Below, in pieces: positions 1 to 9,235 of a DNA stretch of 64,000 nucleotides. Where the stretch lies: contig NZ_CP106679.1 in the NCBI RefSeq assembly GCF_025502585.1, forward strand, positions 415,001-479,000, given 5' to 3'. A program made the translations under genes and the position numbers. How positions within the stretch are numbered: position 1 is the stretch's first letter; each line of letters begins with the position of its first letter. This stretch comes from Reichenbachiella agarivorans. Its GTDB lineage: Bacteria; Bacteroidota; Bacteroidia; Cytophagales; Cyclobacteriaceae. The notes below the pieces were generated by a model. That model did no database searches. It was not told where the DNA came from and saw nothing but the letters and a program-made list of their open reading frames with translations.

Positions 1-1
1 C

Positions 2-2683
2 GAGGGCAGAACCAAAATAGAAACAGTCGCACCGGTAGATGTGATCAATGTCTCTGAAATATCAGTAGGCATGGCACAAGTAGATATTGCACAAATGTTG
101 GTGGCTACAGCTCCTTCATTCAGTGCGGTCAAATCTCAAGGTGGTGACTTGAACTCACACGTAGACTCACCTACATTGAGAGGACTGGCTCCTAATCAGA
201 TGTTGGTATTGATCAATGGTAAGAGAAGACACTCCTCTGCACTACTGACTAGCAATCAAACTGGAACTTTTGGCAATGCGGTTGATATGAGTTTCATTCC
301 TGCTTCGTCCATTGCGAGTGTACAAATCCTAAGAGATGGTGCAGCCGCACAATATGGATCTGATGCGATCGCAGGCGTTATGGATATCATCCTCAAAGAA
401 AACACGGGGGTGCTTTCTGGTAACCTGACCATGGGTGCTACACCCAACTTTGGTACTCCATCATTTGACAACAACTATGGTGGTTTGACGGCTGGTGAAA
501 AAGAGCTTCAAAAAGAAGTGCCAAGAGACATGGATGGTGAAACCGTGCAATTCGATGTTAACTATGGATTAGACCTAGGCAATGACGGATTCTTGAATAT
601 CACGGGTTTTGTAAGGCAAGACAAAAGAGCAATCAGAGCCACCGTCTTGGACTATGAGCGATATTTGACCTACGATGGCACCTACCTCAACAACGAGAGA
701 ACAGACAAAAATGGCAATCCCATGATCACCAACCCTGAACTCATCGAAGCAATGGCAAAAGGTTCATACAATGGATATACACCTGAGCAATTGAGTACAA
801 ATGTTGGGCTATTGAATGCCAGAGGTCTGACTCAATATGACGTATCTTCCTATCTGGGATCTCCTGATGTCAACATTGCTGGGTTATCTTTCAACCTTGG
901 GTTACCGCTGCGAAACGATTTTAACTTTTATGCCAATGGAGATATAGGATTCAAATATGTAGAAGGATTTAGCTGCTACTACAGGTCTCCATCTTGGACA
1001 TCCAGAGCAGGCGCTCAAGGCTTGTATCCTAATGGATTCAGACCGCTGATGATGACCAACCAATCAAACACGGCCTTGACCACTGGCGTGGAAGGGAAAT
1101 TGGGAGATTTCAAAATCGATGTAAGCAATACCTTCGGCAGAAATGCCATGGACATCCGGATGAAAAATACGCTCAATGTGACATATGGGGATGCCTCTCC
1201 AACAGAAATGTACTTGGGTAATCATTCATTCACACAAAATACAACAAACATTGACGTGTCTCGATTCCTTCCAGACGCACTCTCTGGTATCAACATCGCC
1301 TTTGGTGGTGAAATGAGAGTAGAAAAGTACGAGATTGTCAAAGGTCAATTGGAAAGTTACTCCAACAGCGATGCAGGAACCTATGAGGCTACTAGCATTG
1401 ACCAACCCATGGTAGGTCCTGATGGTTTTCCGATTGAAAACGAAAACTCTAGCCCAATTGTGGATAGCAATGGATCCCCATTGTTGACTCAACCTTATGA
1501 TGGTGGAACTACAGTAAAGAATTACTCTCAAGGCTGCCAGTGTTTCACAGGGTTCGGCCCCAACAATGAAGCCAATGCAGTACGTACGGTGATGGGTGCC
1601 TATCTAGATATCGAAGCAGACATCACAGACAAATGGTTGGTAGAAGGTGCTACCCGATATGAAACCTTCCTTGACTTTGGAAGTGTATTGACAGGGAAAG
1701 TAGCTACTCGGTATTCAATCCTAGACAATCTGGCGGTAAGAGGCTCTGCAAGTACTGGTTTCAGAGCACCTTCATTGCAAGAGCTCAATTACTCTCAGAC
1801 TTTCACCTATTTCGTAAATACGATTCCTGCTGATGCCACGGTCTACACCAACAACAGCACAGAAGCGAGACTATTGGGTGTATCGCTAAAAGAAGAAACC
1901 TCTGTCAACTACAGTGTAGGTATTGCTTCCGAACTATTCAAAGGCTTCACCTTGACTGCAGATGCTTATATGATCACAGTGAAGGACAGAATTTTCCTGA
2001 CAGACCCATTTACGGCAGCTGATGCGCCAGTTCTTGAGCCATTGATCGGAGATGGTGAGGCACAGTTCAGAATCAACGGAGGAACTATCTCTACCAAAGG
2101 TCTTGAAATCGTATCCAACTACGCCACCCAAGTTGGTCCAGGTAGACTGGGACTAACATTAGCCGCCACTTTCAGAGAAAACAAGTTTGAAAAAGCTACT
2201 GTTCCTGATTTGAACACAGCTCTTACAGATGAAGAGCTTGCTGAGAAATATGTAAGAAGAGCCAGCATAGCACAGTTCGAAACAGGAACTTCCTCTACAA
2301 AATTCATTGGTACGGTTACTTACAACATTGGCAAGTTCAATTTCATGGTGAGACCGACCTTCTATGGTGAAGTCACTAGCAGGCAAAATGACATGTCATC
2401 TATTGTAGATGTAAATGGAGCCTACGATATCTACACCGAAACAGCTCCTGCTACAGGAGAAACCGCTTATGCAGATCAAACTTACAGCCCAGAATGGGTA
2501 TTTGACATGGGGATTACCTATACAGTGAGTCCAAAACTCAACCTATCAGTAGGTGGACAGAACGTATTCAATAACCTGCCAGATGTAGTGAGGTATGAAA
2601 ACAGAGATTTTGGTCTATACTCTGATTATCAGCAGGGCTCTAGAGGAGCATATTACTTTACTCGTTTGAGCTTTTCATTCTAA
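2..2683 (+). CDS. TonB-dependent outer-membrane receptor (5' truncated by window edge)
   Basis: The reading frame is open to the left edge of the window, so signal peptide, any N-terminal carboxypeptidase-like domain and the TonB box are missing. What remains starts in the plug domain (typical text: SPTLRGLAPNQMLVLINGKR, then SVQILRDGAAAQYGSDAIAG) and continues through a 22-strand-type beta-barrel ending in the aromatic terminus RLSFSF required for outer-membrane insertion. The family imports large or scarce ligands across the outer membrane using TonB/ExbBD energy. The barrel carries unusual cysteines (a CYY motif around base 970 and CQC around base 1535). It is followed after 23 nt by a lipoprotein and then by an exported aminotransferase, which suggests one operon and an amino-acid-like or amine ligand (inference). 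No SusD partner is adjacent, so it is not a SusC-type glycan importer by context. Confidence 0.93.
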   Translation, partial: EGRTKIETVAPVDVINVSEISVGMAQVDIAQMLVATAPSFSAVKSQGGDLNSHVDSPTLRGLAPNQMLVLINGKRRHSSALLTSNQTGTFGNAVDMSFIPASSIASVQILRDGAAAQYGSDAIAGVMDIILKENTGVLSGNLTMGATPNFGTPSFDNNYGGLTAGEKELQKEVPRDMDGETVQFDVNYGLDLGNDGFLNITGFVRQDKRAIRATVLDYERYLTYDGTYLNNERTDKNGNPMITNPELIEAMAKGSYNGYTPEQLSTNVGLLNARGLTQYDVSSYLGSPDVNIAGLSFNLGLPLRNDFNFYANGDIGFKYVEGFSCYYRSPSWTSRAGAQGLYPNGFRPLMMTNQSNTALTTGVEGKLGDFKIDVSNTFGRNAMDIRMKNTLNVTYGDASPTEMYLGNHSFTQNTTNIDVSRFLPDALSGINIAFGGEMRVEKYEIVKGQLESYSNSDAGTYEATSIDQPMVGPDGFPIENENSSPIVDSNGSPLLTQPYDGGTTVKNYSQGCQCFTGFGPNNEANAVRTVMGAYLDIEADITDKWLVEGATRYETFLDFGSVLTGKVATRYSILDNLAVRGSASTGFRAPSLQELNYSQTFTYFVNTIPADATVYTNNSTEARLLGVSLKEETSVNYSVGIASELFKGFTLTADAYMITVKDRIFLTDPFTAADAPVLEPLIGDGEAQFRINGGTISTKGLEIVSNYATQVGPGRLGLTLAATFRENKFEKATVPDLNTALTDEELAEKYVRRASIAQFETGTSSTKFIGTVTYNIGKFNFMVRPTFYGEVTSRQNDMSSIVDVNGAYDIYTETAPATGETAYADQTYSPEWVFDMGITYTVSPKLNLSVGGQNVFNNLPDVVRYENRDFGLYSDYQQGSRGAYYFTRLSFSF

Positions 2684-2706
2684 TTGATCATTAAAATATA
2701 TACAAG

Positions 2707-3222
2707 ATGAAGAATACATTTAAACATATATATACACTCCTAGCAGTGGTAGCAGTAGGCTTCTTATCCTCATGTGAATATGATCCCGCTGAACCTGCCT
2801 TGGAAATCGCCAACGGAGCAGGCACCCTGACTACCTACAAAGCATATACACTGGACTCCATCGCTGGACAAAACACCGAAGTGTACGGCAAAGTAGTCTT
2901 CTGGAAAAGTTTGGATAACAAAACACTGGTTCAGATCTCGCTATACAACATCTCGGAGAGTGCTGAACACGCCTCCGCTATCTTATCTGGTGCTTTCATG
3001 ACTGGGGGGACAGAACTCATGTCTCTGTATACGATCACCAATACAGGCGAAGGCTATGATTTCGGCGAATTCTCGACCTCTAAGTTTTACATCATTGATG
3101 ATGCTGCCTTCTTCGAAGAGCTGGATACCTATGATGCCAGCATCCAGATTTTCATGAGTCCGACGGACAACACTGTCATCTCTGGAGGAGATATCGGATT
3201 GAATGCAGATCCTGTTGAATAA
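2707..3222 (+). CDS. Small lipoprotein, possibly CHRD-like
   Basis: 171 residues. A hydrophobic N-terminus ends in the lipobox FLSSC (Cys23) followed by acidic residues, so it is an SPII lipoprotein, perhaps surface exposed. The rest is a beta-rich domain of about 140 residues. The pattern of an ASAILSG stretch, a FEELDTYDASIQIF segment and a closing GGDIGLN recalls CHRD-domain lipoproteins of Bacteroidota, but the His residues typical of that family are absent, so this is only a weak resemblance. It lies 23 nt after the TonB-dependent receptor and 26 nt before the Tat aminotransferase, all on the same strand, so it probably belongs to that operon. Function is not known. Confidence 0.85.
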   Translation: MKNTFKHIYTLLAVVAVGFLSSCEYDPAEPALEIANGAGTLTTYKAYTLDSIAGQNTEVYGKVVFWKSLDNKTLVQISLYNISESAEHASAILSGAFMTGGTELMSLYTITNTGEGYDFGEFSTSKFYIIDDAAFFEELDTYDASIQIFMSPTDNTVISGGDIGLNADPVE

Positions 3223-3248
3223 TATTTTAAACATCAAAAACTATAAAA

Positions 3249-4439
3249 ATGGAAACTAAAATTAATAGAAGAAACTGGTTGAAGGCAGGCATGTTGACTG
3301 CTGGTGGCTTGGCCGTATCTCCATATTTCACCATGGCAGAGCTGGCAAAAGCGCCCATCAAGTTCAACGCCAAAGGCAATGCCCTTTACAGCCCTTTCTT
3401 TGAAGAATATGTACCGAAGGCATTTCCAGACGCCAAAGTCTTGAAAGCAAAACTCAATGCAAACGAAAACCCATATGGTCCCTCTCCGAAAGCCATCAAG
3501 GCGGTTCAGGAAAAGGCCTTCATGGGCAACCGCTATGCGTGGACAGAATTGTTTGATCTGATTGACAAAATCGCCGCACAAGAAGGAGTAGATCCAAAAA
3601 GAATCATGATGGGCCCTGGCTCATCTGATCTCTTGGAGAAAACGGCCATGGTGCTCTTCATGGAAGGTGGCAACATCGTCTCTGCGGATCCTTCTTACAT
3701 GTCTTTGATTCAAGTAGCTCAATCCACAGGTGCAGAATGGAAAGCCATTCCCCTCAAAAAGGATTGGTCGCATGACCTCAAAGCCATGGAAAAAGCTATT
3801 GATTCAGAAACCAAACTGGTTTATATCTGTAATCCCAACAACCCAACTGGCAGCATGACTGACCATGCAGAATTGTTGGACTTCTGCTCTAGGGTATCCG
3901 AAAAAGTGCCGATCTTCATCGATGAAGCATACTTAGGTTTCTTAGACGATGCTGCGAAGAAGAGCATGGTGTCTTTGGTCAACGAAGGCAAAGATGTGAT
4001 CATCGCACGTACTTTTTCCAAAATACATGGTATGGCAGGTCTGAGAGTTGGGTACGTAGTAGCCAGTGAAAAGATCGTAGACCAAATCAGTAAAATCACC
4101 CGTGGTGGAATGGGCATCTCTTATACTTCCATCTTCGCAGCGTCGGCGAGTATGGACGATGTAGAGTTTCAAAACAAATCTAGAAAACTCAATACCGAAG
4201 CAAGAAGCTATGTATGCAAAGAGCTAGACAAGCTAGGATATCAATACATCCCTTCCTCTACCAGTTTTGTGATTTTCCCCATTGAGATGGACGGTAAAGT
4301 CTTCTTGGAGAAAATGATGGATCTCGGTGTGGCCGTCCGCTCATTCAAAATCATGGATAAAACATGGTGCAGAGTAAGTATTGGTACCATGGACGAAATG
4401 AAAATATTTACAAGCTCACTCAAACAAGTATTAGTCTAG
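3249..4439 (+). CDS. Tat-exported PLP-dependent aminotransferase (HisC-like, class I/II)
   Basis: 396 residues. The N-terminus carries a twin-arginine motif (NRRNWLK, Arg7-Arg8) followed by a hydrophobic stretch AGMLTAGGLAVSPYF, so export through the Tat system as a folded, cofactor-loaded protein is expected. The catalytic domain has the fold-type I landmarks of histidinol-phosphate aminotransferase relatives: NENPYGPS near residue 75, GPGSSDLLEK, NPNNPTG, DEAYL and the PLP lysine Lys258 in FSKIHGMAGLRVGY. The reaction is transamination between an amino acid and an oxo acid; the substrate cannot be read from sequence. A cytoplasmic histidine biosynthesis role is unlikely because of the export signal and the absence of his genes nearby. 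Neighbours are a TonB receptor and a lipoprotein upstream, which points to periplasmic processing of an imported compound (inference). A hairpin follows the stop. Confidence 0.92.
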   Translation: METKINRRNWLKAGMLTAGGLAVSPYFTMAELAKAPIKFNAKGNALYSPFFEEYVPKAFPDAKVLKAKLNANENPYGPSPKAIKAVQEKAFMGNRYAWTELFDLIDKIAAQEGVDPKRIMMGPGSSDLLEKTAMVLFMEGGNIVSADPSYMSLIQVAQSTGAEWKAIPLKKDWSHDLKAMEKAIDSETKLVYICNPNNPTGSMTDHAELLDFCSRVSEKVPIFIDEAYLGFLDDAAKKSMVSLVNEGKDVIIARTFSKIHGMAGLRVGYVVASEKIVDQISKITRGGMGISYTSIFAASASMDDVEFQNKSRKLNTEARSYVCKELDKLGYQYIPSSTSFVIFPIEMDGKVFLEKMMDLGVAVRSFKIMDKTWCRVSIGTMDEMKIFTSSLKQVLV

Positions 4440-4454
4440 TCAACTGATGCAACC

Positions 4455-4500
4455 AGCAAGGCACGACTCATTCGCTCGTGAAAAGTGCCTTGCTTATTCT
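4455..4500 (+). terminator. Probable terminator after aminotransferase operon
   Basis: Perfect 10-bp stem AGCAAGGCAC / GTGCCTTGCT at 4455-4464 and 4485-4494, with an inner CACGA/TCGTG pairing. The U-tract is poor (TATTCTCC), so efficiency is uncertain. Confidence 0.55.
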
Positions 4501-4594
4501 CCTAAACTCATCACAATGTTCTAACCCCTGCTGAGTCACTCCAATCTCACGATGGGGTCAAGCAGTACTTTGTTGCACACTTATCGAGAAAAAA

Positions 4595-5689
4595 ATGAAC
4601 TTCGCTTTACAAAAAACATTAGAACTGGTACTGGTCATAGCGTTAGGATTCTTCTTGCAGAAGAAACTCAGTTCCAAGGAGAGTCTCAGTGGTATCAAAA
4701 TCATCATTTTGAGCATTGCTCTTCCTGCCACCATATTCGTTGCCTTGCTCAAAATAGACTTGGATGCCACATTGCTCATCTTTCCTGCACTGGCATTGGT
4801 CTTCAATCTATTGATGTTCTTAGCTACCAAGTATATGTCTGGCTCAGTAATCCCTACAGACAACGAAAGTCGCTCCAGAACCCTCACCATGCTACTGCCA
4901 TCCTTGGCGCCTGGACTGTCTTGTTTTCCCTTCATTATGGTGTATTCGGGAGATGATAGTTTGGCCTTGGCTGCTCTGGCTGATGTAGGAAACAAAATCT
5001 TTGTCTTGATCCTACTATATATCCTCGCCATGCGCTGGTACCACAGCAGATCCGTCTCTACTACTGTCACCTCATCGTCTAGCAAACTAAAGAGTCTGGT
5101 CATCGCCTTGATCAACGAACCGATCAACTTGGTGATTATCGCTGCACTCATACTGCTCGGATTTGGACTGAATATCAACGCCCTTCCTTCATTTATGAGC
5201 AGTACTATCTTGAGAATCAGTGCCATCATGACACCTCTGGTGTTGCTGTTCATCGGGATGTCAGCCAAGATCAAATGGAAAGACCTCAGACACATCACCA
5301 ACATCCTATTTTGGAGAGCTGGATTGACCTTTATGCTATCGGGACTGTTTATCCTGCTATTTCCTGCGTTGAGTCCTGCATTGGTACTCCTGATTTTGGT
5401 CTTCCCACAGAGCTCTTGTAGCTTTTGGCCTTTTGCCCATATGAGTGCGGTCAATAGTCTGGAAGAAAAGGACAATCAAACGAGCCCTACATTTGACATT
5501 GACTTTGCCATCTCTGTCATGGCCTGTTCACTGCCGTTTTCTACGTTGATGATTATATGCATCTACTCTTTCAGTTCCTTTTTTACCAGTCCTCCACTAG
5601 TACTCAGCTTGGGGTTCGTGATGTTCGCCTTGCCGCTAGTCTATAAGTATGCAAAAAAGTATAAAAAGGTACTGGAGCAAATGACTTAA
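4595..5689 (+). CDS. AEC-family (auxin efflux carrier-like) permease
   Basis: 364 residues with about ten hydrophobic segments spread over the full length, beginning at residue 8 (TLELVLVIALGFFLQKKL) and ending with LVLSLGFVMFALPLVYKYAKK. The N-terminal helix pair with SGIKIIILSIALPATIFVALL matches the AEC/PIN-like permease layout, in which a proline in the second to third helix is conserved. Members move small carboxylates, amino acids or unknown metabolites across the inner membrane. The ATG at 4595 starts directly at the first helix. It lies 155 nt after the exported aminotransferase behind a hairpin, so it may be a separate unit, but a role in moving the aminotransferase product is conceivable (inference). 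Confidence 0.75.
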   Translation: MNFALQKTLELVLVIALGFFLQKKLSSKESLSGIKIIILSIALPATIFVALLKIDLDATLLIFPALALVFNLLMFLATKYMSGSVIPTDNESRSRTLTMLLPSLAPGLSCFPFIMVYSGDDSLALAALADVGNKIFVLILLYILAMRWYHSRSVSTTVTSSSSKLKSLVIALINEPINLVIIAALILLGFGLNINALPSFMSSTILRISAIMTPLVLLFIGMSAKIKWKDLRHITNILFWRAGLTFMLSGLFILLFPALSPALVLLILVFPQSSCSFWPFAHMSAVNSLEEKDNQTSPTFDIDFAISVMACSLPFSTLMIICIYSFSSFFTSPPLVLSLGFVMFALPLVYKYAKKYKKVLEQMT

Positions 5690-6285
5690 AACAATAAACA
5701 CCTAATAATGATGCAATTGAGGGGGTTAATGGAAAATGCTTAAATGGAGTCGCTGGTTATTAACCAAACAGATGAAATTACAATTGATGTCTTTAATAAG
5801 AAATCAATCACTTTTTAAACATTTTCTATTCTCTCCAAAGTTGCTATCACATGGTTCAAGTCGAAGCAATCAAACCAATCACTCTACCTCCACATTGCGT
5901 CCTTTTTGAGTATCGCTTTTCAGCTGATGGTTATCCTATTGGAGGATTCTTTCTAGACGACATCACTCAATATCCCACTATTTTGCTTTTGATGGGTGGC
6001 TAGGTATTAGCTAATCTGAATCTCAAACGAAAGACTGTGCACTACGTTCTTTCTGACACCCAACTTATTTCTTATCTATACTATCATCTTAAAGAAGTCT
6101 CGTGATCCACAATAGGGCAAATGACTTATGATAACCCTTGAAGGGATATTCAAAATCGAACTCGGGTTACCAATCTTATTCGCAAAAATTCATCATCCAG
6201 CCTCTCGCATTTGTCCTCCGAATATCTATCTCCCTGTTCAATCGAATTTTTCCTTTAAGTCCCTCCATAATCGGTCAATCCAAGC

Positions 6286-6313
6286 ATCGACTCACTAGTA
6301 GTAGTGAGTCGAT
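6286..6313. promoter_or_regulatory. Perfect 12-bp inverted repeat upstream of siderophore receptor
   Basis: Arms ATCGACTCACTA (6286-6297) and TAGTGAGTCGAT (6302-6313) flank a GTAG loop. It lies about 42 bp upstream of the -7 box. A short TTT run follows, so it could be a weak terminator for upstream transcription or a dimer-binding operator for an iron regulator. It does not resemble the classic Fur box. Confidence 0.55.
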
Positions 6314-6331
6314 TTTCACTAAGACTAGGGA

Positions 6332-6362
6332 TTTCGTGTCAGATGACGTAGACCTATTTTTG
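6332..6362 (+). promoter_or_regulatory. Bacteroidota-type promoter of siderophore receptor
   Basis: The -7 box TATTTTTG at 6355-6362 matches TAnnTTTG; a partial -33 element TTTCGTG at 6332-6338 lies 16 nt upstream. The ATG at 6403 is 40 nt downstream of the -7 box. Confidence 0.6.
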
Positions 6363-6402
6363 CATTATTTAGAATTCATATAAATAAAAAGCAATAAACT
6401 CC

Positions 6403-8784
6403 ATGAGATACATCATTTACACATTAATTCTGACCCTTATCAATACCGCAACTTGGGCTCAACAAGGCAGCATTTCGGGAACTATCCAGGAAGAGAACAA
6501 ACAGCCTGCTGCCTATGTTAACGTAGGTATTCAGAATACTAGTATAGGCACAACCACTGACAGTCAGGGTCGCTTCGAACTGAGAAACATAAAAGCTGGC
6601 AACTACACGATTCAAACTTCGTCTGTAGGCTTCATAAGCCATGAAATAGAGGTAAGTATAGCTGCTGGTGAGCATGTGATACTTCCTATTATTACTCTCA
6701 AAGAGGATATAAAGAGTTTAAACGAAGTGGTAGTAGAAGAGGAAAAAGACAATCCATACAAGGATGTGGCGCTTTCCAACTCGCTCAAACTCAAAACTCC
6801 AATACTTGAAACTCCGCAAAACATCCAAACAGTAAGTGCAGGTATGCTCGCAGGTCAACAGGTGATCAGCATGAGTGATGGCGTAATCAGAAATGTAAGT
6901 GGCACAGCTCGCATCGCACATTGGGGCGATATGTTTACAAAAATCAACATGAGAGGCAGCCGAGTACAGGCTTTCAGAAATGGAGTCAATGTAGTCAACT
7001 CTTCGTGGGGACCATTGACTGAGGACATGAGCTATGTAGATCATATTGAATTTGTAAAGGGACCCGCAGGGTTCATGCTATCCAATGGTGACCCTGCTGG
7101 ACTCTACAATGTGGTGACCAAAAAACCAACAGGAGAAACCAAAGGTTCTGTAGGTATGACTATGGGTAGCTTCGATCTCTACAGAGCCACTCTGGATCTA
7201 GATGGTAAACTGAGCAAAAATGGCAAACTACTATACAGACTGAATGCGGCAGCACAAAACAAAGGCTCTCACAGACCCTACGAATACAACAACCGCTTCA
7301 GTATAGCACCAGTCATTTCGTACCAAATAGACAACAAGACAAGGATCACTGCAGAATACACCTACCAACATGCCAACATGAGTAATGTAGGATCATACTA
7401 TGTTTTCTCAACAGAGGGCTATGGCACTTTGCCACGTGACTTTACTACACTCCCTAAAGGAATGTCTCCCACCAATATTGACGACCAAAGTATATTCATC
7501 AACCTAGAACATCATCTCAATGACAACTGGTCATTGACCACACAGATCGCTTATTTGAAATACGAGCAAGAAGGATCTTCCTTCTGGCCAGCAGCGGTAA
7601 ACCCTGATGGCACTATGCTCAGAGGCTCATCTATCTGGGATGCTGAAAGCAAAACTGTACGCGGACAAGCTTTCATCAATGGCGAAGCTATCACAGGAGA
7701 AGTAAGACACAGAGTGCTAGGAGGTATTGACATAGGTACCAACAATTACATTGCTGACTGGAATCAATGGCATGCACTCGACACTTTAGGCAATTTGTTT
7801 GACACCAACAATCCCAACTATGGCACTCCCCCCAATGGCTTTCCAAATTTCGACAGAACCACCAGTCTGGAAAACAGAGCCAGCATTGGCTCTGCCGTTG
7901 ATCAACAGTACTCTGGGCTCTACCTACAAGATGAACTGGCCTTCTTCGACAACAAAGTGAGACTGACATTGGCAGGGCGCTATTCCTACGTGACTCAAAC
8001 CAACTATGGAATCACCTCAGATGCTAAACGATTCACGCCAAGAGTGGGACTGAGTGCATCATTGAACAACTCGACCACCGTGTACGCGATGTATGACCAA
8101 GCCTTTATTCCTCAAAATGGAATTCTCAAAGATGGAGGTGATGTACAACCGATCACCGGAAACAATATGGAAGTCGGTGTGAAAAAACAATGGGCTGGCG
8201 GGAGATGGAGCACTACCCTGACAACCTATAGAATCATCAAGAGAAATGAACTGACTGGTGATCCGGTAGATCCTACCTCGGGTCTGAGCGTGGAGCTGGG
8301 AGAAAAAACTTCTCAAGGTGTAGAATTTGACCTGAAAGGAAATATCATCACTGGACTCGACCTAATCACCAACTATGCATATACCGACTCAAAGGTGACT
8401 GAAGTAAGCGAAGGAATAACGTCCATTTCGAAGGGCGATGTAGTACCAGGTTTTGCGAAGCATACAGCCAACGCATGGTTGACCTATACCTTGCAGCAAG
8501 GAGCCCTCCAAGGTACGGGTATTTCTCTTGGAGGAAGCTATCTAGGTGAAAGAGCCCTAGGGACCTGGAGCAATGACACAGATGCAGTAGAAAATCTTCC
8601 AGACTACTTCAAAATGGACGGAGGACTGTCATGGACCAATGATAAACTAAGAATCAACTTGAATGTCTACAATCTACTGGACGAATACCTGTACGATGGT
8701 GGATACTACGGTTCGCTTTCCTCCTACTGGTGGCAGACCGAGCCAGGCAGAAATTATAAGCTCTCTGTGGCTTACAACTTCTAA
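6403..8784 (+). CDS. TonB-dependent siderophore receptor
   Basis: 793 residues. Signal peptide MRYIIYTLILTLINTATWAQ, then a CarboxypepD_reg-like domain (residues about 22-105, QGSISGTIQEENKQPAAYVN), then a plug domain beginning LKTPILETPQNIQTVSAGML. The phrase ETPQNIQTV, the MRGSRVQAFRNGV motif and VDHIEFVKGPAGFMLSNGDPAGLYNVVTKKP are hallmarks of the FecA/FhuA/FoxA ferric-siderophore receptor group. The barrel ends in LSVAYNF with terminal Phe. It imports a ferric siderophore or related iron chelate with TonB energy. It stands alone between a long non-coding region and a strong terminator, without biosynthesis or permease genes. Expression would be expected to respond to iron. Confidence 0.95.
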   Translation: MRYIIYTLILTLINTATWAQQGSISGTIQEENKQPAAYVNVGIQNTSIGTTTDSQGRFELRNIKAGNYTIQTSSVGFISHEIEVSIAAGEHVILPIITLKEDIKSLNEVVVEEEKDNPYKDVALSNSLKLKTPILETPQNIQTVSAGMLAGQQVISMSDGVIRNVSGTARIAHWGDMFTKINMRGSRVQAFRNGVNVVNSSWGPLTEDMSYVDHIEFVKGPAGFMLSNGDPAGLYNVVTKKPTGETKGSVGMTMGSFDLYRATLDLDGKLSKNGKLLYRLNAAAQNKGSHRPYEYNNRFSIAPVISYQIDNKTRITAEYTYQHANMSNVGSYYVFSTEGYGTLPRDFTTLPKGMSPTNIDDQSIFINLEHHLNDNWSLTTQIAYLKYEQEGSSFWPAAVNPDGTMLRGSSIWDAESKTVRGQAFINGEAITGEVRHRVLGGIDIGTNNYIADWNQWHALDTLGNLFDTNNPNYGTPPNGFPNFDRTTSLENRASIGSAVDQQYSGLYLQDELAFFDNKVRLTLAGRYSYVTQTNYGITSDAKRFTPRVGLSASLNNSTTVYAMYDQAFIPQNGILKDGGDVQPITGNNMEVGVKKQWAGGRWSTTLTTYRIIKRNELTGDPVDPTSGLSVELGEKTSQGVEFDLKGNIITGLDLITNYAYTDSKVTEVSEGITSISKGDVVPGFAKHTANAWLTYTLQQGALQGTGISLGGSYLGERALGTWSNDTDAVENLPDYFKMDGGLSWTNDKLRINLNVYNLLDEYLYDGGYYGSLSSYWWQTEPGRNYKLSVAYNF

Positions 8785-8802
8785 ACAATGTTTTTTTTTC
8801 AC

Positions 8803-8835
8803 AAAAGGCTGCTCACAAAATGAGTAGCCTTTTTA
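8803..8835 (+). terminator. Intrinsic terminator after siderophore receptor
   Basis: Stem AAAGGCTGCTCA / TGAGTAGCCTTT (one G-U pair) with a CAAAA loop followed by TT, about 20 nt after the stop codon. Confidence 0.85.
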
Positions 8836-9235
8836 TTGATCTATGTGGGTGCTAAACCCACGCAATATCCGCACATTTCACTCAACCGTCAGTAAGGTGG
8901 CGCTCAATGATACCCTACTCTATACTTGATCCACAAATCAAGACAAACACTCCAGTCAGCAGCCAGCCCACACCACTCGAAACATGCGCTAAAGCCTATA
9001 TTGAGTTCTATCCAAATACCCCCTCCTAGGCAAACAGCCAAGTAATTATCACTCGAAATGACAGGAGAGTATCTAATGATCGCGCCTACCAGCATCTCTT
9101 ACCCAAAGGATTGCTACAACTGCTCCCAAACACTGCATGTATTATCATTACTACAGCATGAGTAATCAAAACATACTTATTCAATCATGACAATATAATA
9201 AATGAAGGAATAACCTAATCAATCAACAACATGAG
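8836..9235. other. Intergenic region without recognised genes
   Basis: About 400 bases between the siderophore receptor terminator and the 21-bp array. The only open frame of note is minus-strand 8904-9095 (63 codons, preceded by an in-frame stop); it reads vaguely like a beta-barrel fragment but shows no recognisable domain and is not called. The right part (from about 9140) becomes very AT-rich. Confidence 0.5.

Larger units (their letters stand above)
5690..6402. other. Gene-poor intergenic stretch
   Basis: About 710 bases with no convincing gene. One short plus-strand ORF (5851-6003, 50 codons) is followed in frame, after TAG, by another 35 open codons (to about 6108), which could be a decayed gene, but I recognise no family. 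Near the right end are a perfect 12-bp inverted repeat (6286-6313) and a TAnnTTTG promoter box (6355-6362) for the siderophore receptor. Plus-strand open frame 6138-6383 covers both of these signals and is probably not a gene. Confidence 0.6.

Noticed and set aside
4552-4956. Plus-strand open frame of 134 codons
   Set aside because: It overlaps the start of the permease gene in another frame and has no family signature.
4558-5475. Long minus-strand open frame of 305 codons
   Set aside because: It is antisense to the AEC-type permease, which has clear membrane segments; the minus-strand translation has no recognisable domain.
6138-6383. Plus-strand open frame of 81 codons
   Set aside because: It covers the inverted repeat and the promoter of the siderophore receptor and has low-complexity composition.
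8904-9095. Minus-strand open frame of 63 codons with barrel-like text
   Set aside because: No signal peptide, no conserved motif, stop just upstream; too weak to call a gene or a pseudogene.
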